The notes under the pieces are model-generated. The model was not told the DNA's origin. It did not search any database and saw only the letters and a list, made by a program, of their open reading frames with translations. Source: Bacillota bacterium (GTDB lineage Bacteria > Bacillota > Clostridia > Saccharofermentanales > UBA5734). From it: a DNA stretch of 6,135 nt. Shown piece by piece: positions 1 through 6,135 of the stretch. Each line of letters begins with the position of its first letter. Within the stretch, counting starts at the first letter, position 1. A program made the position numbers and the translations under genes. The DNA lies in contig JAEXPB010000537.1 of the NCBI GenBank assembly GCA_023438965.1, positions 1 through 6,135 of the forward strand, written 5' to 3'.

Positions 1-489
1 GCCATACTCATTGAAACAGGAGCCTGGCTGCAATCCGGTCGGCGTCTGGTTGCGATGCGGGATTTGGCAGAAATCATAGCCGTCAATGGGTTTCGTATAG
101 GGTTTGGCCACCCGGACAATCAGCCGGTTTACTCGATCGGCATGGATCTGCGCCGTCACATCAAAAGCAAACGGATCCTCGCCGCCGCGGTGCGTTCCCA
201 CCAATTCCCCATTCACATAAACGGAGCAAAGAAAATCAGCCCGGGCCAAACGCAGAAGATAGAGCTCATCCGCCATGCGCTGCCGGTCAACCCGGAAACA
301 ATTCTCATACCAGGCAATGCCGAAGCAATCCGGCAAATATTGATGAACAAAGCCGGGGACATCAGCCGGAACCGCCCGGTCCTGCGGAATGCCGCATTGC
401 GGCCAGTTCTCGGCCAGGCCGCGATTATCCGGATCATGAATCAGTTTCCAGCCGTCGGCAATCGTTTGGACCGGCGACGTCGCCATCAT
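1..489 (-). CDS. Glycoside hydrolase family 2 protein, N-terminal sugar-binding domain (partial, 3' end cut by window edge)
   Basis: An uninterrupted frame runs from ATG at 489 to the left edge with no stop, giving 163 visible residues. They fit the N-terminal jelly-roll (sugar-binding) domain of GH2 enzymes (beta-galactosidase, beta-glucuronidase, beta-mannosidase). Landmarks are DGW near residue 12, VPG at 44-46, WYEN at 60-63 followed by FRV, VYVNGELVG at 90-98, HRGGEDPFAFDVT at 100-112, NRLIVRV at 121-127 and IPHRNQTP around 143-150. In this family that stretch leads into a GGI-W/G-V-L segment, and FNEYG at the edge fits the approach to it. The acid/base and nucleophile glutamates would lie outside the window, so substrate cannot be named. 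No signal peptide is visible, so a cytoplasmic enzyme acting on an imported glycoside is likely. The start overlaps the kinase stop as ATGA and has no clear Shine-Dalgarno sequence, which suggests translational coupling. A second ATG follows directly at 486. Confidence 0.88.
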   Translation of the reverse strand, partial: MMATSPVQTIADGWKLIHDPDNRGLAENWPQCGIPQDRAVPADVPGFVHQYLPDCFGIAWYENCFRVDRQRMADELYLLRLARADFLCSVYVNGELVGTHRGGEDPFAFDVTAQIHADRVNRLIVRVAKPYTKPIDGYDFCQIPHRNQTPTGLQPGSCFNEYG

Positions 490-1457
490 ACCAGGCCGCT
501 GGTCGTCGGGCCGAAGTCAGCCGCAAACACGGCCTGCCATTCCCGGCTGGCCCGATCGATCTCGTCCCGGTGGGGCATGGCCGGCGCGGTGCCGAAACGG
601 GTTACCGACAGGCCGGCGACGATGCTGCCAAAGACAGCGGCCTGGAAGAAATCCCGGCCTTCGGCCAGCGCGGTCACCAAACCGCCGTTGAAAGCGTCAC
701 CGGCGCCGGTGGTGTCGATCGCCTCGACCGGGGCGATCGGGATATGCGCCTCCCGCCGGCCGTCATGGGCGTAAACACCGTTCTTGCCCCAGGTGATCAC
801 GACCTGCCGCACGCCTTTGCGGAAAAAGTATCCGGCGGCCGCCCGGCAATCGGCCAGGGTCCGGATCGGGATGCCGGTCAGGATCTGCGCCTCGACTTCG
901 TTGGGAGTCACAATATCCACCATCGCCAGCAGATCATCATCGACGGGCTGCACCGGCGCGGTGTTCAGGACAACGGTCACGCCGCGGGCATGCGCATATT
1001 CGATCGCCTGGCGGGTGGCCGGCAGGTTGATCTCCAGCTGGGCCAACAGGATACCGGCGCCTTCGATGACCAACCGGGCCTTTTCGATTTCCGCGGGCAG
1101 GATGTTGTTGCAAGCGCCCGGTACAACCAGAATGCTGTTGGCGCTGGCATCGTCCACCATGATCAGGGCGGTGCCGGTCTCGATCGCTTCGTCCTGGAAA
1201 ATATACTCCGAGAAGAGGCCTTCCTGTTGAAAATTCCGGATCGCCACCTCGCCGAACACATCCCGCCCGACCTTGGTGATCAGGGTAACCGCACCGCCGG
1301 CGCGCTTCGCGGCAACCGCCTGGTTGGCGCCCTTGCCGCCGGGCCCCATCTTGAACATCGACCCGATGACGGTTTCGCCCCTGACCGGCAGATGCGGCGC
1401 CCGGGAGGTCAAGTCGATGACGAAGCTGCCCAGCACGCAAATTGGCTTTTTATCCAT
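486..1457 (-). CDS. rbsK: Ribokinase-family (PfkB) sugar kinase; ribokinase or possibly deoxyribokinase
   Basis: This 323-residue protein is close to the usual 300-320 of ribokinases. It should phosphorylate the 5-hydroxyl of a pentose with ATP in the cytoplasm. The N-terminal PfkB signature GGKGANQA is at 40-47 and the C-terminal DTTGAGDAFNGG at 248-259, with Asp254 as predicted catalytic base and GAGD forming the anion hole. The kinase fold is complete and no catalytic residue is missing. In E. coli ribokinase the segment GSINAD holds Asn14 and Asp16, which contact the sugar. Here it reads GSFVID, so the Asp (15) is kept but the Asn is Val13. Salmonella deoxyribokinase, as I recall it, also has a hydrophobic residue (Met) there, and deoC lies just upstream, so 2-deoxyribose may be the substrate. 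The ATG at 1457 was chosen because MDKKPICVLGS matches family N-termini and a GGGGG stretch lies 9 bases upstream. An in-frame TTG at 1475 is less likely. The rbsK symbol denotes the family only. Confidence 0.9.
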   Translation of the reverse strand: MDKKPICVLGSFVIDLTSRAPHLPVRGETVIGSMFKMGPGGKGANQAVAAKRAGGAVTLITKVGRDVFGEVAIRNFQQEGLFSEYIFQDEAIETGTALIMVDDASANSILVVPGACNNILPAEIEKARLVIEGAGILLAQLEINLPATRQAIEYAHARGVTVVLNTAPVQPVDDDLLAMVDIVTPNEVEAQILTGIPIRTLADCRAAAGYFFRKGVRQVVITWGKNGVYAHDGRREAHIPIAPVEAIDTTGAGDAFNGGLVTALAEGRDFFQAAVFGSIVAGLSVTRFGTAPAMPHRDEIDRASREWQAVFAADFGPTTSGLV

Positions 1458-1466
1458 GATGGTGTA

Positions 1467-1471
1467 CCCCC
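1467..1471 (-). promoter_or_regulatory. Weak G-rich ribosome binding site of the sugar kinase gene
   Basis: A GGGGG run lies 9 bases before the ATG at 1457. It is a poorer match to the anti-Shine-Dalgarno sequence than the AGGAG sites of the upstream genes, so the kinase may be translated less strongly or rely on ribosomes arriving from deoC. Confidence 0.45.
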
Positions 1472-1494
1472 GCAAGACAATATTGGCGCTTTAT

Positions 1495-2142
1495 TCAGCC
1501 TTGGACAATGGCGATGCCGTTGCTCGTCCCGATGCGATCGGCGCCCGCGGCGACCATTGCCGCCGCGTCGGCAGCCGTCCGGACCCCGCCGGACGCTTTG
1601 ACCTTGGCCCGGCCGGCTACTGTCGCCTTCATCAGGGCGACATCCTGGATTGTGGCGCCGCCGGTGCTGAACCCGGTCGATGTCTTGACGAAGGCCGCGC
1701 CGGCCTGCACGCTGAGCTCGCAAGCCCGGATCTTCTCCGGATCGGTCAGCAGGCAGGTCTCGATAATGACCTTGACGGCTGCCGGGCTGGCCGCCTGAAC
1801 AACCGCCCGGATATCGGCCAGCACATAATCCCAGTTCTGATCCTTGATCGCCCCGATATTGATCACCATGTCGATTTCGTTGGCGCCGTTCCGGACGGCT
1901 TCCGCCGTTTCAAAGGCCTTGGCGGCGGTTGAGGCCGCTCCGAGCGGGAAGCCGACCACCGAGCAGGTCAGTACGCCGCTGCCAGCCAACAGGCTGGCAA
2001 CCAGGGCCGTGTGGCAGGAATTGGTGCAGACCGAGGCGAACCGGTATTCGCGCGCTTCGGCGCAGATCCGCTTGACCGCTTCGGTTGTGGCATCTGCCTT
2101 CAGGATGGTATGGTCAATCAGCTTGGCGTAATCCATATTCAT
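1495..2142 (-). CDS. deoC: Deoxyribose-phosphate aldolase
   Basis: DeoC is a class I (Schiff-base) aldolase that cleaves 2-deoxy-D-ribose 5-phosphate into acetaldehyde and glyceraldehyde 3-phosphate in the cytoplasm, in deoxynucleoside or deoxyribose catabolism. The 215-residue product matches the short bacterial DeoC form and is full length. Visible hallmarks are LIDHT at 8-12, the VVGFPLGA strand at 62-69, [11 protein letters not shown] at 88-98 with Asp91, FVKTSTGF at 151-158 with Schiff-base Lys153, and KASGGVR at 182-188 with the second active-site Lys182. The usual CVN motif reads CTN at 39-41. The first possible ATG (2148) is only 3 bases from the AAGGAG at 2152-2157, while the ATG at 2142 is 9 bases away and was preferred; a third ATG lies at 2136. 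The kinase gene follows after 37 bases, the classic partner for supplying its phosphorylated substrate. No phosphopentomutase or nucleoside phosphorylase is visible, so free deoxyribose rather than nucleosides may be the feed. Confidence 0.95.
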   Translation of the reverse strand: MNMDYAKLIDHTILKADATTEAVKRICAEAREYRFASVCTNSCHTALVASLLAGSGVLTCSVVGFPLGAASTAAKAFETAEAVRNGANEIDMVINIGAIKDQNWDYVLADIRAVVQAASPAAVKVIIETCLLTDPEKIRACELSVQAGAAFVKTSTGFSTGGATIQDVALMKATVAGRAKVKASGGVRTAADAAAMVAAGADRIGTSNGIAIVQG

Positions 2143-2151
2143 CTTCATCTT

Positions 2152-2157
2152 CTCCTT
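2152..2157 (-). promoter_or_regulatory. Ribosome binding site deciding the deoC start
   Basis: AAGGAG lies 3 bases before the ATG at 2148 and 9 bases before the ATG at 2142. Normal spacing favours 2142, although initiation at 2148 would add only Met-Lys. Confidence 0.7.
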
Positions 2158-2196
2158 TGCATTTGGGCGACTGCGTGCGAGAACATCTCATCATCA

Positions 2197-3000
2197 TTAT
2201 ACCGTACGATTCAACTCAGAAACAGGAAGCCGTATGACTTCGCCCGGCGTCAGCAGCAGCAGCCGGCACTTTGGCGCCAGCCGGGGGAAACAGTCGATGG
2301 CCTGCTGCGGATTGCCCAGATGCAGGGGGAAGGTCCAGAAATGATGGGGAATGCAGCAGCCGGCCTGCAGATCATCGGCCAGCCGCGCCGCCGCGCAGGC
2401 ATCCAGGTTGCCGAAGGCGCCGTTGATCGGCAGCAGCGCCAGGTCCGGCCGGGCGGCGATGGCCGGCTGCAGCAGGTCCGGATTATAGGCCGTGTCGCCG
2501 GAATAGTAAATTGTATAAAAGCCGAAATCGAACAGGAAACCGAGGGCGTCCGGCGCCAGGTCGCCATGGTCGGCCGGCAGCGCCGTCACCCGAAAATCAC
2601 CGAATCGCAGGGATTCGCCGCGGGCAACCGTCTGGATCTTCTGCGCCGGCACGCCTTCGTTGAGCGCGATCTGACGGCCGGCCGCGTTGATGAAAAGCCG
2701 GGTCGGCGGGTGATCCAGCAGCGGGCAGATCGCCTCGGTGTCCAGATGGTCACCATGCTCATGCGAGCAAAAGACATAATCGGCTACCAGGTCAGCCGGT
2801 GCAAACAAAGCCGGCGCCAGGCGTTTGAAACCATCGCCGTGCTCGCGCCGCAGCTGATGGTCGACACTGTCGGTCAGATAGGGATCAATGACAATCGTGC
2901 TGCTCGCCGTCTTGATCAGAAAGCCGGCCTGGCCAATCCAGGTCAGGGCCAATTGGTTTTCCGGCACTGTCAGCTCGCGCCAGGAATCGATAAAAGCCAT
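2197..3000 (-). CDS. Metallo-beta-lactamase-fold hydrolase, UlaG-like (COG2220 type)
   Basis: The 267-residue cytoplasmic protein has the full set of metal ligands of the metallo-beta-lactamase fold: HEHGDH at 80-85 (His80, His82, Asp84, His85), His145 in LPADHGD, Asp169 in YYSGDTAYN, and His219 or His220 in IPHHFW. The order TWIGQAGFLIKT, IDPYLTD at 38-44, SGDT, then LALLPINGAFGNLD at 187-200 is typical of the UlaG-like group. That group includes L-ascorbate-6-phosphate lactonase and many uncharacterised hydrolases. It is shorter than E. coli UlaG (about 354 residues), so ascorbate-6-phosphate should not be assumed as substrate. After NLD, where relatives often have an acidic-Ala-Ala segment, this protein has Cys-Ala-Ala-Ala. 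A GAGGAG ribosome binding site lies 8 bases before the ATG. It sits 15 bases after the E3 gene and upstream of deoC, suggesting a sugar-lactone or phosphoester role in the same pathway, but that is inference. Confidence 0.85.
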   Translation of the reverse strand: MAFIDSWRELTVPENQLALTWIGQAGFLIKTASSTIVIDPYLTDSVDHQLRREHGDGFKRLAPALFAPADLVADYVFCSHEHGDHLDTEAICPLLDHPPTRLFINAAGRQIALNEGVPAQKIQTVARGESLRFGDFRVTALPADHGDLAPDALGFLFDFGFYTIYYSGDTAYNPDLLQPAIAARPDLALLPINGAFGNLDACAAARLADDLQAGCCIPHHFWTFPLHLGNPQQAIDCFPRLAPKCRLLLLTPGEVIRLPVSELNRTV

Positions 3001-3008
3001 CGTTCTGT

Positions 3009-3014
3009 CTCCTC
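3009..3014 (-). promoter_or_regulatory. Ribosome binding site of the metallo-beta-lactamase-fold gene
   Basis: GAGGAG lies 8 bases before the ATG at 3000, within the 15-base gap after the E3 stop codon. No room remains there for a separate promoter or terminator. Confidence 0.8.
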
Positions 3015-3015
3015 G

Positions 3016-4428
3016 TTAAAATTGATGCAGGCCAAGGCCGGCCACATCGTGCGCGGCCTCCATCAGTATTTCGCTGACCGTCGGATGCGGGTGCACCGCG
3101 GCGGCAACCTCTTCAACGGTCGATTCCAGGTTCATCGCCAGACCCATTTCCATGATCAGGTCGGTGGCACGCGGTCCCATCAGATGCGCGCCCAGGATTT
3201 CGCCGGTCTTCTGGTCGGCGATGAGCTTGGCGAAGCCTTCCCGCTCGCCCATGATCAGCGACCGGCCATTGGCCCGCACCGGGAAACGGCCGATTTGAAC
3301 GGCTCTCCCCTGCTGGCGGGCAGCCGCCTCGGTCAGTCCGACCCAGGCAATCTCCGGGCTCGTGTAGACGCAGGCCGGAATCCGGCTGGACTGGAAGGTC
3401 TGCCGGCCGCCAGCCGCATTGGCCGCGGCAACCAGCCCTTGCGCCGAAGCGGCATGGGCCAGCTGGATCCGGCCATTCACGTCGCCGATCGCATAGATGC
3501 CCGGGATAGCCGTTGCCATCCGGTCGTCAACCGCGATGGCGCCCCGGTTCGTCGGCAGGCCAATCTGTTCGAGGCCCAGGTGCTCGGTATTCGGGCGGCG
3601 GCCGGTCGCCAGGATGATCCGGTCGGCCGCGGCTTCCCTGGTCTGGCCTTGAGTCTCGAATCGGCAGACCGCGGTCTGGTCGGGCAGCGATTGCAGGGAC
3701 AGGACTTTGGCGCCGGTATGGATGGCTACGCCTCTTTGCGTCAGGGACTGGCGCAGTGCGGCAGCGATTTCGGCGTCCGCGCCCGGCAGCAGCTGATCCA
3801 GCATCTCGATCAGGACCACCGACTTGCCGAGCTGGTTGAACAAGGTTGCGAACTCGACGCCGATGACGCCGCCGCCGATAATGATCACCCGTTCCGGGCA
3901 TTCAGGCAGGGTCAGGACCGCGTCACTGTCCAGGATACGGTCCCCGTCGCTGCCGGGGATCGGCGGCCGGGCGGGTCGGGACCCGGTGGCCAGGATGATC
4001 TGGCCAGTCCGGATCCGGTCGGGGGCGGGTCCCGGCGAGCCAGCTGCGCTGCGAACTCCAGTCAGCTGAATCGTCTGGCGGTCCACCAGGCTGCCGTGTC
4101 CCGGCAGGATGGCTCCGCCGTGCTTTTTGACCAGGGATTCGACGCCGCTGCGCAGTTGCCGGACGACAGCTTCTTTGCGGGCCATGATTTGCGCGAAATC
4201 AAATCCGGCCGTCTCAGCCAGGATGCCGAAATCATGGCAATGCCGGATGGATTGGTATAGATCGGCGGCATGCAGCAGGCACTTGGTCGGTATGCAGCCG
4301 CGGTTCAGGCAGGTGCCGCCCATTTCCCGTTCCTCGATGACCGCGACTTTCATCCCAAGCTGCGCGGCCCGGATAGCAGCCACATAACCGCCCGGCCCGC
4401 CGCCGATAATCGTCAGATCGTAATCCAT
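3016..4428 (-). CDS. lpdA: Dihydrolipoyl dehydrogenase (E3 of a 2-oxoacid or acetoin dehydrogenase complex)
   Basis: E3 reoxidises the dihydrolipoyl arm of E2 and passes electrons through FAD to NAD+. The 470-residue protein has the family's normal length. It shows the FAD-binding GGGPGG at 9-14, the redox-active disulfide GGTCLNRGC with Cys40 and Cys45, the NAD-binding GGGVIG at 185-190, ATGRRPN at 274-280, the second FAD motif GIYAIGD at 310-316, and the catalytic HPHPTVSE near the C-terminus with His448 and Glu453. Glu208 at the end of the second strand of the nucleotide-binding fold favours NAD+ over NADP+. A Gly/Pro-rich stretch at about 124-137 looks like a slightly lengthened loop before ATGS. 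The start at 4428 was chosen because MDYDLTIIGGG is the usual N-terminus and AAGGAG lies 5 bases upstream. An in-frame GTG at 4467 would overlap the E2 stop but has no ribosome binding site. It lies 35 bases downstream of the E2 gene. Confidence 0.95.
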   Translation of the reverse strand: MDYDLTIIGGGPGGYVAAIRAAQLGMKVAVIEEREMGGTCLNRGCIPTKCLLHAADLYQSIRHCHDFGILAETAGFDFAQIMARKEAVVRQLRSGVESLVKKHGGAILPGHGSLVDRQTIQLTGVRSAAGSPGPAPDRIRTGQIILATGSRPARPPIPGSDGDRILDSDAVLTLPECPERVIIIGGGVIGVEFATLFNQLGKSVVLIEMLDQLLPGADAEIAAALRQSLTQRGVAIHTGAKVLSLQSLPDQTAVCRFETQGQTREAAADRIILATGRRPNTEHLGLEQIGLPTNRGAIAVDDRMATAIPGIYAIGDVNGRIQLAHAASAQGLVAAANAAGGRQTFQSSRIPACVYTSPEIAWVGLTEAAARQQGRAVQIGRFPVRANGRSLIMGEREGFAKLIADQKTGEILGAHLMGPRATDLIMEMGLAMNLESTVEEVAAAVHPHPTVSEILMEAAHDVAGLGLHQF

Positions 4429-4433
4429 CGTTG

Positions 4434-4439
4434 CTCCTT
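4434..4439 (-). promoter_or_regulatory. Ribosome binding site deciding the E3 start
   Basis: AAGGAG with a 5-base spacer (CAACG) precedes the ATG at 4428. It decides this start over the in-frame GTG at 4467, which lacks such a site. Confidence 0.85.
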
Positions 4440-4463
4440 GATATACCTTTTGCCGCGCTTGAA

Positions 4464-5714
4464 TCACAGCAGCAGCAGAGGTTCCTGCAACAGTTGCTTG
4501 ATACGCTGCAGGAAACGCGCGGCCGGCGCGCCGTCGATGATCCGGTGATCGTAAGTCAGGCTCAGCGTCATGATCGGCCGGATCACGACGGCATCAGCGC
4601 GAACGACCGGCGTCTTTTCGATCTTGCCCACGGCCAGGATCGCGCTTTCCGGCGGATTGATGATCGCCGTGAATTCGTCGATATCAAACATGCCCAGATT
4701 GGTAATCGTGAATGTACCGCCGCGCAGGTCGTCCGGCTGCAGCAAGCCCTGCCGGGCCCTGGTGATCAGCATCTCCGCGGCGGTCGCAATATCGCGCAGC
4801 GCGAGCCGGTTCGCGCCGGTCAGGACCGGAACGACCAGGCCGTCGTCCAGCGCCACGGCAACGCCGATGTTCACCTCCGGATTCAGCCGGATGCCCTCCG
4901 GCGTCAGGGTCGCGTTCAGAATGGGAAAATCCGCCAGGGCTCTGGCCACGACCTTGATCAGTAAGTCGGTGTAGGACACCTTGATGCCGGCCGCCTTGAA
5001 CTGCTCGCGCAGTCTGACGACTTCGCTCATGTCCACTTTCAGGCGATGATTGGCCTGGGCCATTTCCTGCAGGCTCAGCTTCATGCGTTCGGCGATCGCC
5101 TTGCGCATGCCGGTCAACGGAATCAGCGGGCTGCCGGCGGCTGGCGCCGGTGCATGCTCAGCCGCAGCCGGATCAGCCGGGGCGGCAGTGCGGGCCGCCA
5201 GGCTGACCTCGACATCCGCTCGGGTGATCTTCCCGCGATTGCCGGTACCGGTCACCGCAGCGAGCGGAACATCATGCTGCGCCGCGAGCTTGGCCGCCAG
5301 CGGCGTGACCCGGGGTGGCGCGGGCATCGCAGCCAGCCGGGTCTGCACATCCCGCTCCACGATCAAACCTTCCGGGCCGGATCCGGTCAGACTGCCCAGC
5401 TCGATGGCCTGTTCGGCAGCCAGGCTGCGGGCGCGCGGCGTGGCAAAGATCCGGGGCGGACCGGCAACCGCTTCGCCGGGATCGCCGATCAGGGCAATCG
5501 GCTCCGTGATCGGCACGGTTTCGCCTTCCTGGCGCAGGATCTGCAGGAGAATGCCCGAGGCCGAAGCCATGATTTCGATGCTCAGCTTGTCGGTCTCCAT
5601 GATGAAGAGCGGCGCGCCGGCCTCTACCGGCTGACCCTCCCGGACCAGCCACCTGGTGATCATGCCTTCGGTCATTTGCAAGCCCTGTTTGGGCATGATG
5701 ACTGTCGTCGCCAT
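4464..5714 (-). CDS. Dihydrolipoamide acyltransferase (E2 of a 2-oxoacid or acetoin dehydrogenase complex)
   Basis: E2 forms the complex core, carries the acyl group from E1 on a swinging lipoyl arm and transfers it to CoA. The 416 residues show one lipoyl domain (about 1-77) with METDKLSIE and lipoylated Lys43, then two segments like peripheral subunit-binding domains. The first is at about 89-127 ([24 protein letters not shown]) and the second at about 136-172 ([24 protein letters not shown]). An Ala/Pro-rich linker follows at about 173-195, then the catalytic domain starting near [13 protein letters not shown]. It ends with the active-site motif DHRIIDG at 389-395 (His390, Asp394). The two tandem E3/E1-binding-like segments are less usual than one. 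The acyl substrate cannot be read from this sequence alone; pyruvate or acetoin are the likely options. AGGAGG at 5723-5728, inside the end of the E1 beta gene, lies 8 bases before the ATG. The gap to E1 beta is 3 bases. Confidence 0.94.
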   Translation of the reverse strand: MATTVIMPKQGLQMTEGMITRWLVREGQPVEAGAPLFIMETDKLSIEIMASASGILLQILRQEGETVPITEPIALIGDPGEAVAGPPRIFATPRARSLAAEQAIELGSLTGSGPEGLIVERDVQTRLAAMPAPPRVTPLAAKLAAQHDVPLAAVTGTGNRGKITRADVEVSLAARTAAPADPAAAEHAPAPAAGSPLIPLTGMRKAIAERMKLSLQEMAQANHRLKVDMSEVVRLREQFKAAGIKVSYTDLLIKVVARALADFPILNATLTPEGIRLNPEVNIGVAVALDDGLVVPVLTGANRLALRDIATAAEMLITRARQGLLQPDDLRGGTFTITNLGMFDIDEFTAIINPPESAILAVGKIEKTPVVRADAVVIRPIMTLSLTYDHRIIDGAPAARFLQRIKQLLQEPLLLL

Positions 5715-5717
5715 CGG

Positions 5718-6135
5718 TCAGCCCTCCTGCCGGTAGCAGACCGTCCGAACGGCGGCGAGGATGTCCTCCTCCTGCGGAACGACGGCTTTTTCCAGGCCAA
5801 GGTTGAATGGCAGCGTGCAGGACTTGGCGCCCAGCCGCAGCACCGGGGCGTCCAGGTACCGAAAGGCCTTCTCCATGATCAGCGCGGCGATCTCGGCGCC
5901 GATGCCGCCGGTCTTGTGGGCTTCATGCACGACGATCGCCCGGCCGGTCTTCCGGACGGATTCCAGGATGGTCGCCTCATCGAGCGGGTTGATCGTCCGC
6001 GGATCGATCACCTCGGCGCTGAGGCCCTGCTCAGCCAGTTTGGCCGCCGCCGACACTGCCAGACCGACATACCGGTGTGTCCCGATGAGGGTCACATCCT
6101 GCCCGGACTGCACGATCCTGGCCTGGCCGAAGGGC
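5718..6135 (-). CDS. 2-oxoacid (pyruvate/acetoin-type) dehydrogenase E1 component, beta subunit (partial, 5' end outside window)
   Basis: The frame is open from the right edge to a TGA at 5718-5720, giving 138 visible residues, about the last 40 percent of a usual 325-340 residue E1 beta. This is the transketolase C-terminal domain, which supports the alpha2beta2 TPP-dependent decarboxylase and contacts E2. Visible landmarks are PFGQARIVQSGQDVTLI at the edge, the strand AEVIDPRTINPLD, the segment SVRKTGRAIVVHEAHKTGG, GAEIAALI, and LDAPVLRLGA near the end. DPRT, where many pyruvate dehydrogenases have DLRT, and the PF-x-x-x-LE segment recall acetoin-type enzymes, but this is weak and the TPP-binding part is off the window. 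The E1 alpha gene is expected further upstream, beyond the right edge. An internal ATG at 6113 is only a codon within the reading frame, not a start. Confidence 0.93.
   Translation of the reverse strand, partial: PFGQARIVQSGQDVTLIGTHRYVGLAVSAAAKLAEQGLSAEVIDPRTINPLDEATILESVRKTGRAIVVHEAHKTGGIGAEIAALIMEKAFRYLDAPVLRLGAKSCTLPFNLGLEKAVVPQEEDILAAVRTVCYRQEG
5723..5728 (-). promoter_or_regulatory. Ribosome binding site of the E2 gene, inside the E1 beta 3' end
   Basis: AGGAGG on the minus strand is 8 bases from the E2 ATG and lies within the last codons of the E1 beta gene. This full-consensus site fixes the E2 start at 5714 and ties E2 translation to ribosomes finishing E1 beta. Confidence 0.85.

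Noticed and set aside
213..437. A 74-codon open frame on the minus strand
   Set aside because: It lies in a different frame within the GH2 reading frame and matches nothing recognisable. The GH2 frame explains these bases.
55..774. A 239-codon open frame on the plus strand at the left edge
   Set aside because: It overlaps the GH2 and kinase genes on the opposite strand and has no recognisable domain, whereas the minus-strand frames give clear family matches.
570..1601. A 343-codon open frame on the plus strand
   Set aside because: It is antisense to the sugar kinase and the end of deoC and shows no family signature; a codon-bias shadow.
2143..2196. Possible terminator or promoter between the metallo-beta-lactamase-fold gene and deoC
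   Set aside because: This is the largest gap, about 54 bases. It shows a short ATG/ATGATG-rich stretch after the stop and the deoC ribosome binding site, but no stable GC hairpin followed by a T-run and no convincing -35/-10 pair.
2011..4260. A 749-codon open frame on the plus strand
   Set aside because: It lies antisense to the E3 and metallo-beta-lactamase-fold genes, which have full catalytic motifs. Its translation is low in recognisable motifs and rich in Arg, Gln, Gly and Asp, as expected for the complement of GC3-biased genes.
4429..4467. Alternative GTG start for E3 at 4467 overlapping the E2 stop codon
   Set aside because: It would add 13 residues not typical of the family and lacks a ribosome binding site, while the ATG at 4428 has a well-spaced AAGGAG.
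4464..4484. CAG/CTG trinucleotide run at the end of the E2 gene (and a similar one near 2252-2264)
   Set aside because: The runs are short and encode Leu-rich protein ends in normal genes. They look like chance codon repetition, not a repeat element.

Overview
The window is one co-directional block of seven genes, all read on the minus strand, with both outer genes cut by the window edges. In transcription order (right to left) they are: the C-terminal part of a 2-oxoacid dehydrogenase E1 beta subunit (5718-6135), the E2 acyltransferase (4464-5714), the E3 dihydrolipoyl dehydrogenase (3016-4428), a UlaG-like metallo-beta-lactamase-fold hydrolase (2197-3000), deoxyribose-phosphate aldolase DeoC (1495-2142), a ribokinase-family sugar kinase (486-1457), and the N-terminal part of a glycoside hydrolase family 2 protein (1-489). 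The last gene is open to the window edge and has no stop codon here; it was found by reading the minus strand downstream of the kinase.

Spacing runs from a 4-base overlap to gaps of about 54 bases. No terminator-like hairpin with a T-run and no convincing promoter is visible between the genes, so a single polycistronic transcript is the simplest reading. Its promoter and regulator would lie beyond the right edge. No stretch of 300 bases lacks a gene. No RNA gene, mobile element, CRISPR array or long repeat was seen.

The right half encodes the shared machinery of a TPP/lipoate-dependent dehydrogenase complex (pyruvate, acetoin or branched-chain type). The E1 substrate cannot be fixed because the active-site part of E1 is outside the window. 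The left half looks like sugar salvage: GH2 could release a sugar from a glycoside, the kinase would phosphorylate a pentose, and DeoC would split deoxyribose 5-phosphate into acetaldehyde and glyceraldehyde 3-phosphate. The kinase carries a hydrophobic residue where ribokinase has a ribose-contacting Asn. Together with the adjacent deoC, this makes deoxyribokinase activity a real possibility. Acetaldehyde from DeoC and the E1-E2-E3 complex could then meet at acetyl-CoA or acetoin, but that link is inference.

The organism is a bacterium with GC-rich, GC3-biased coding sequence and strong AGGAG-type ribosome binding sites. The compact DeoC and the E2 with two E3-binding-like segments would fit a GC-rich, probably anaerobic or fermentative member of the Bacillota or a relative, but the sequence alone does not settle taxonomy. 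The strong codon bias also creates long antisense open frames (up to 749 codons on the plus strand), which are judged to be shadows.
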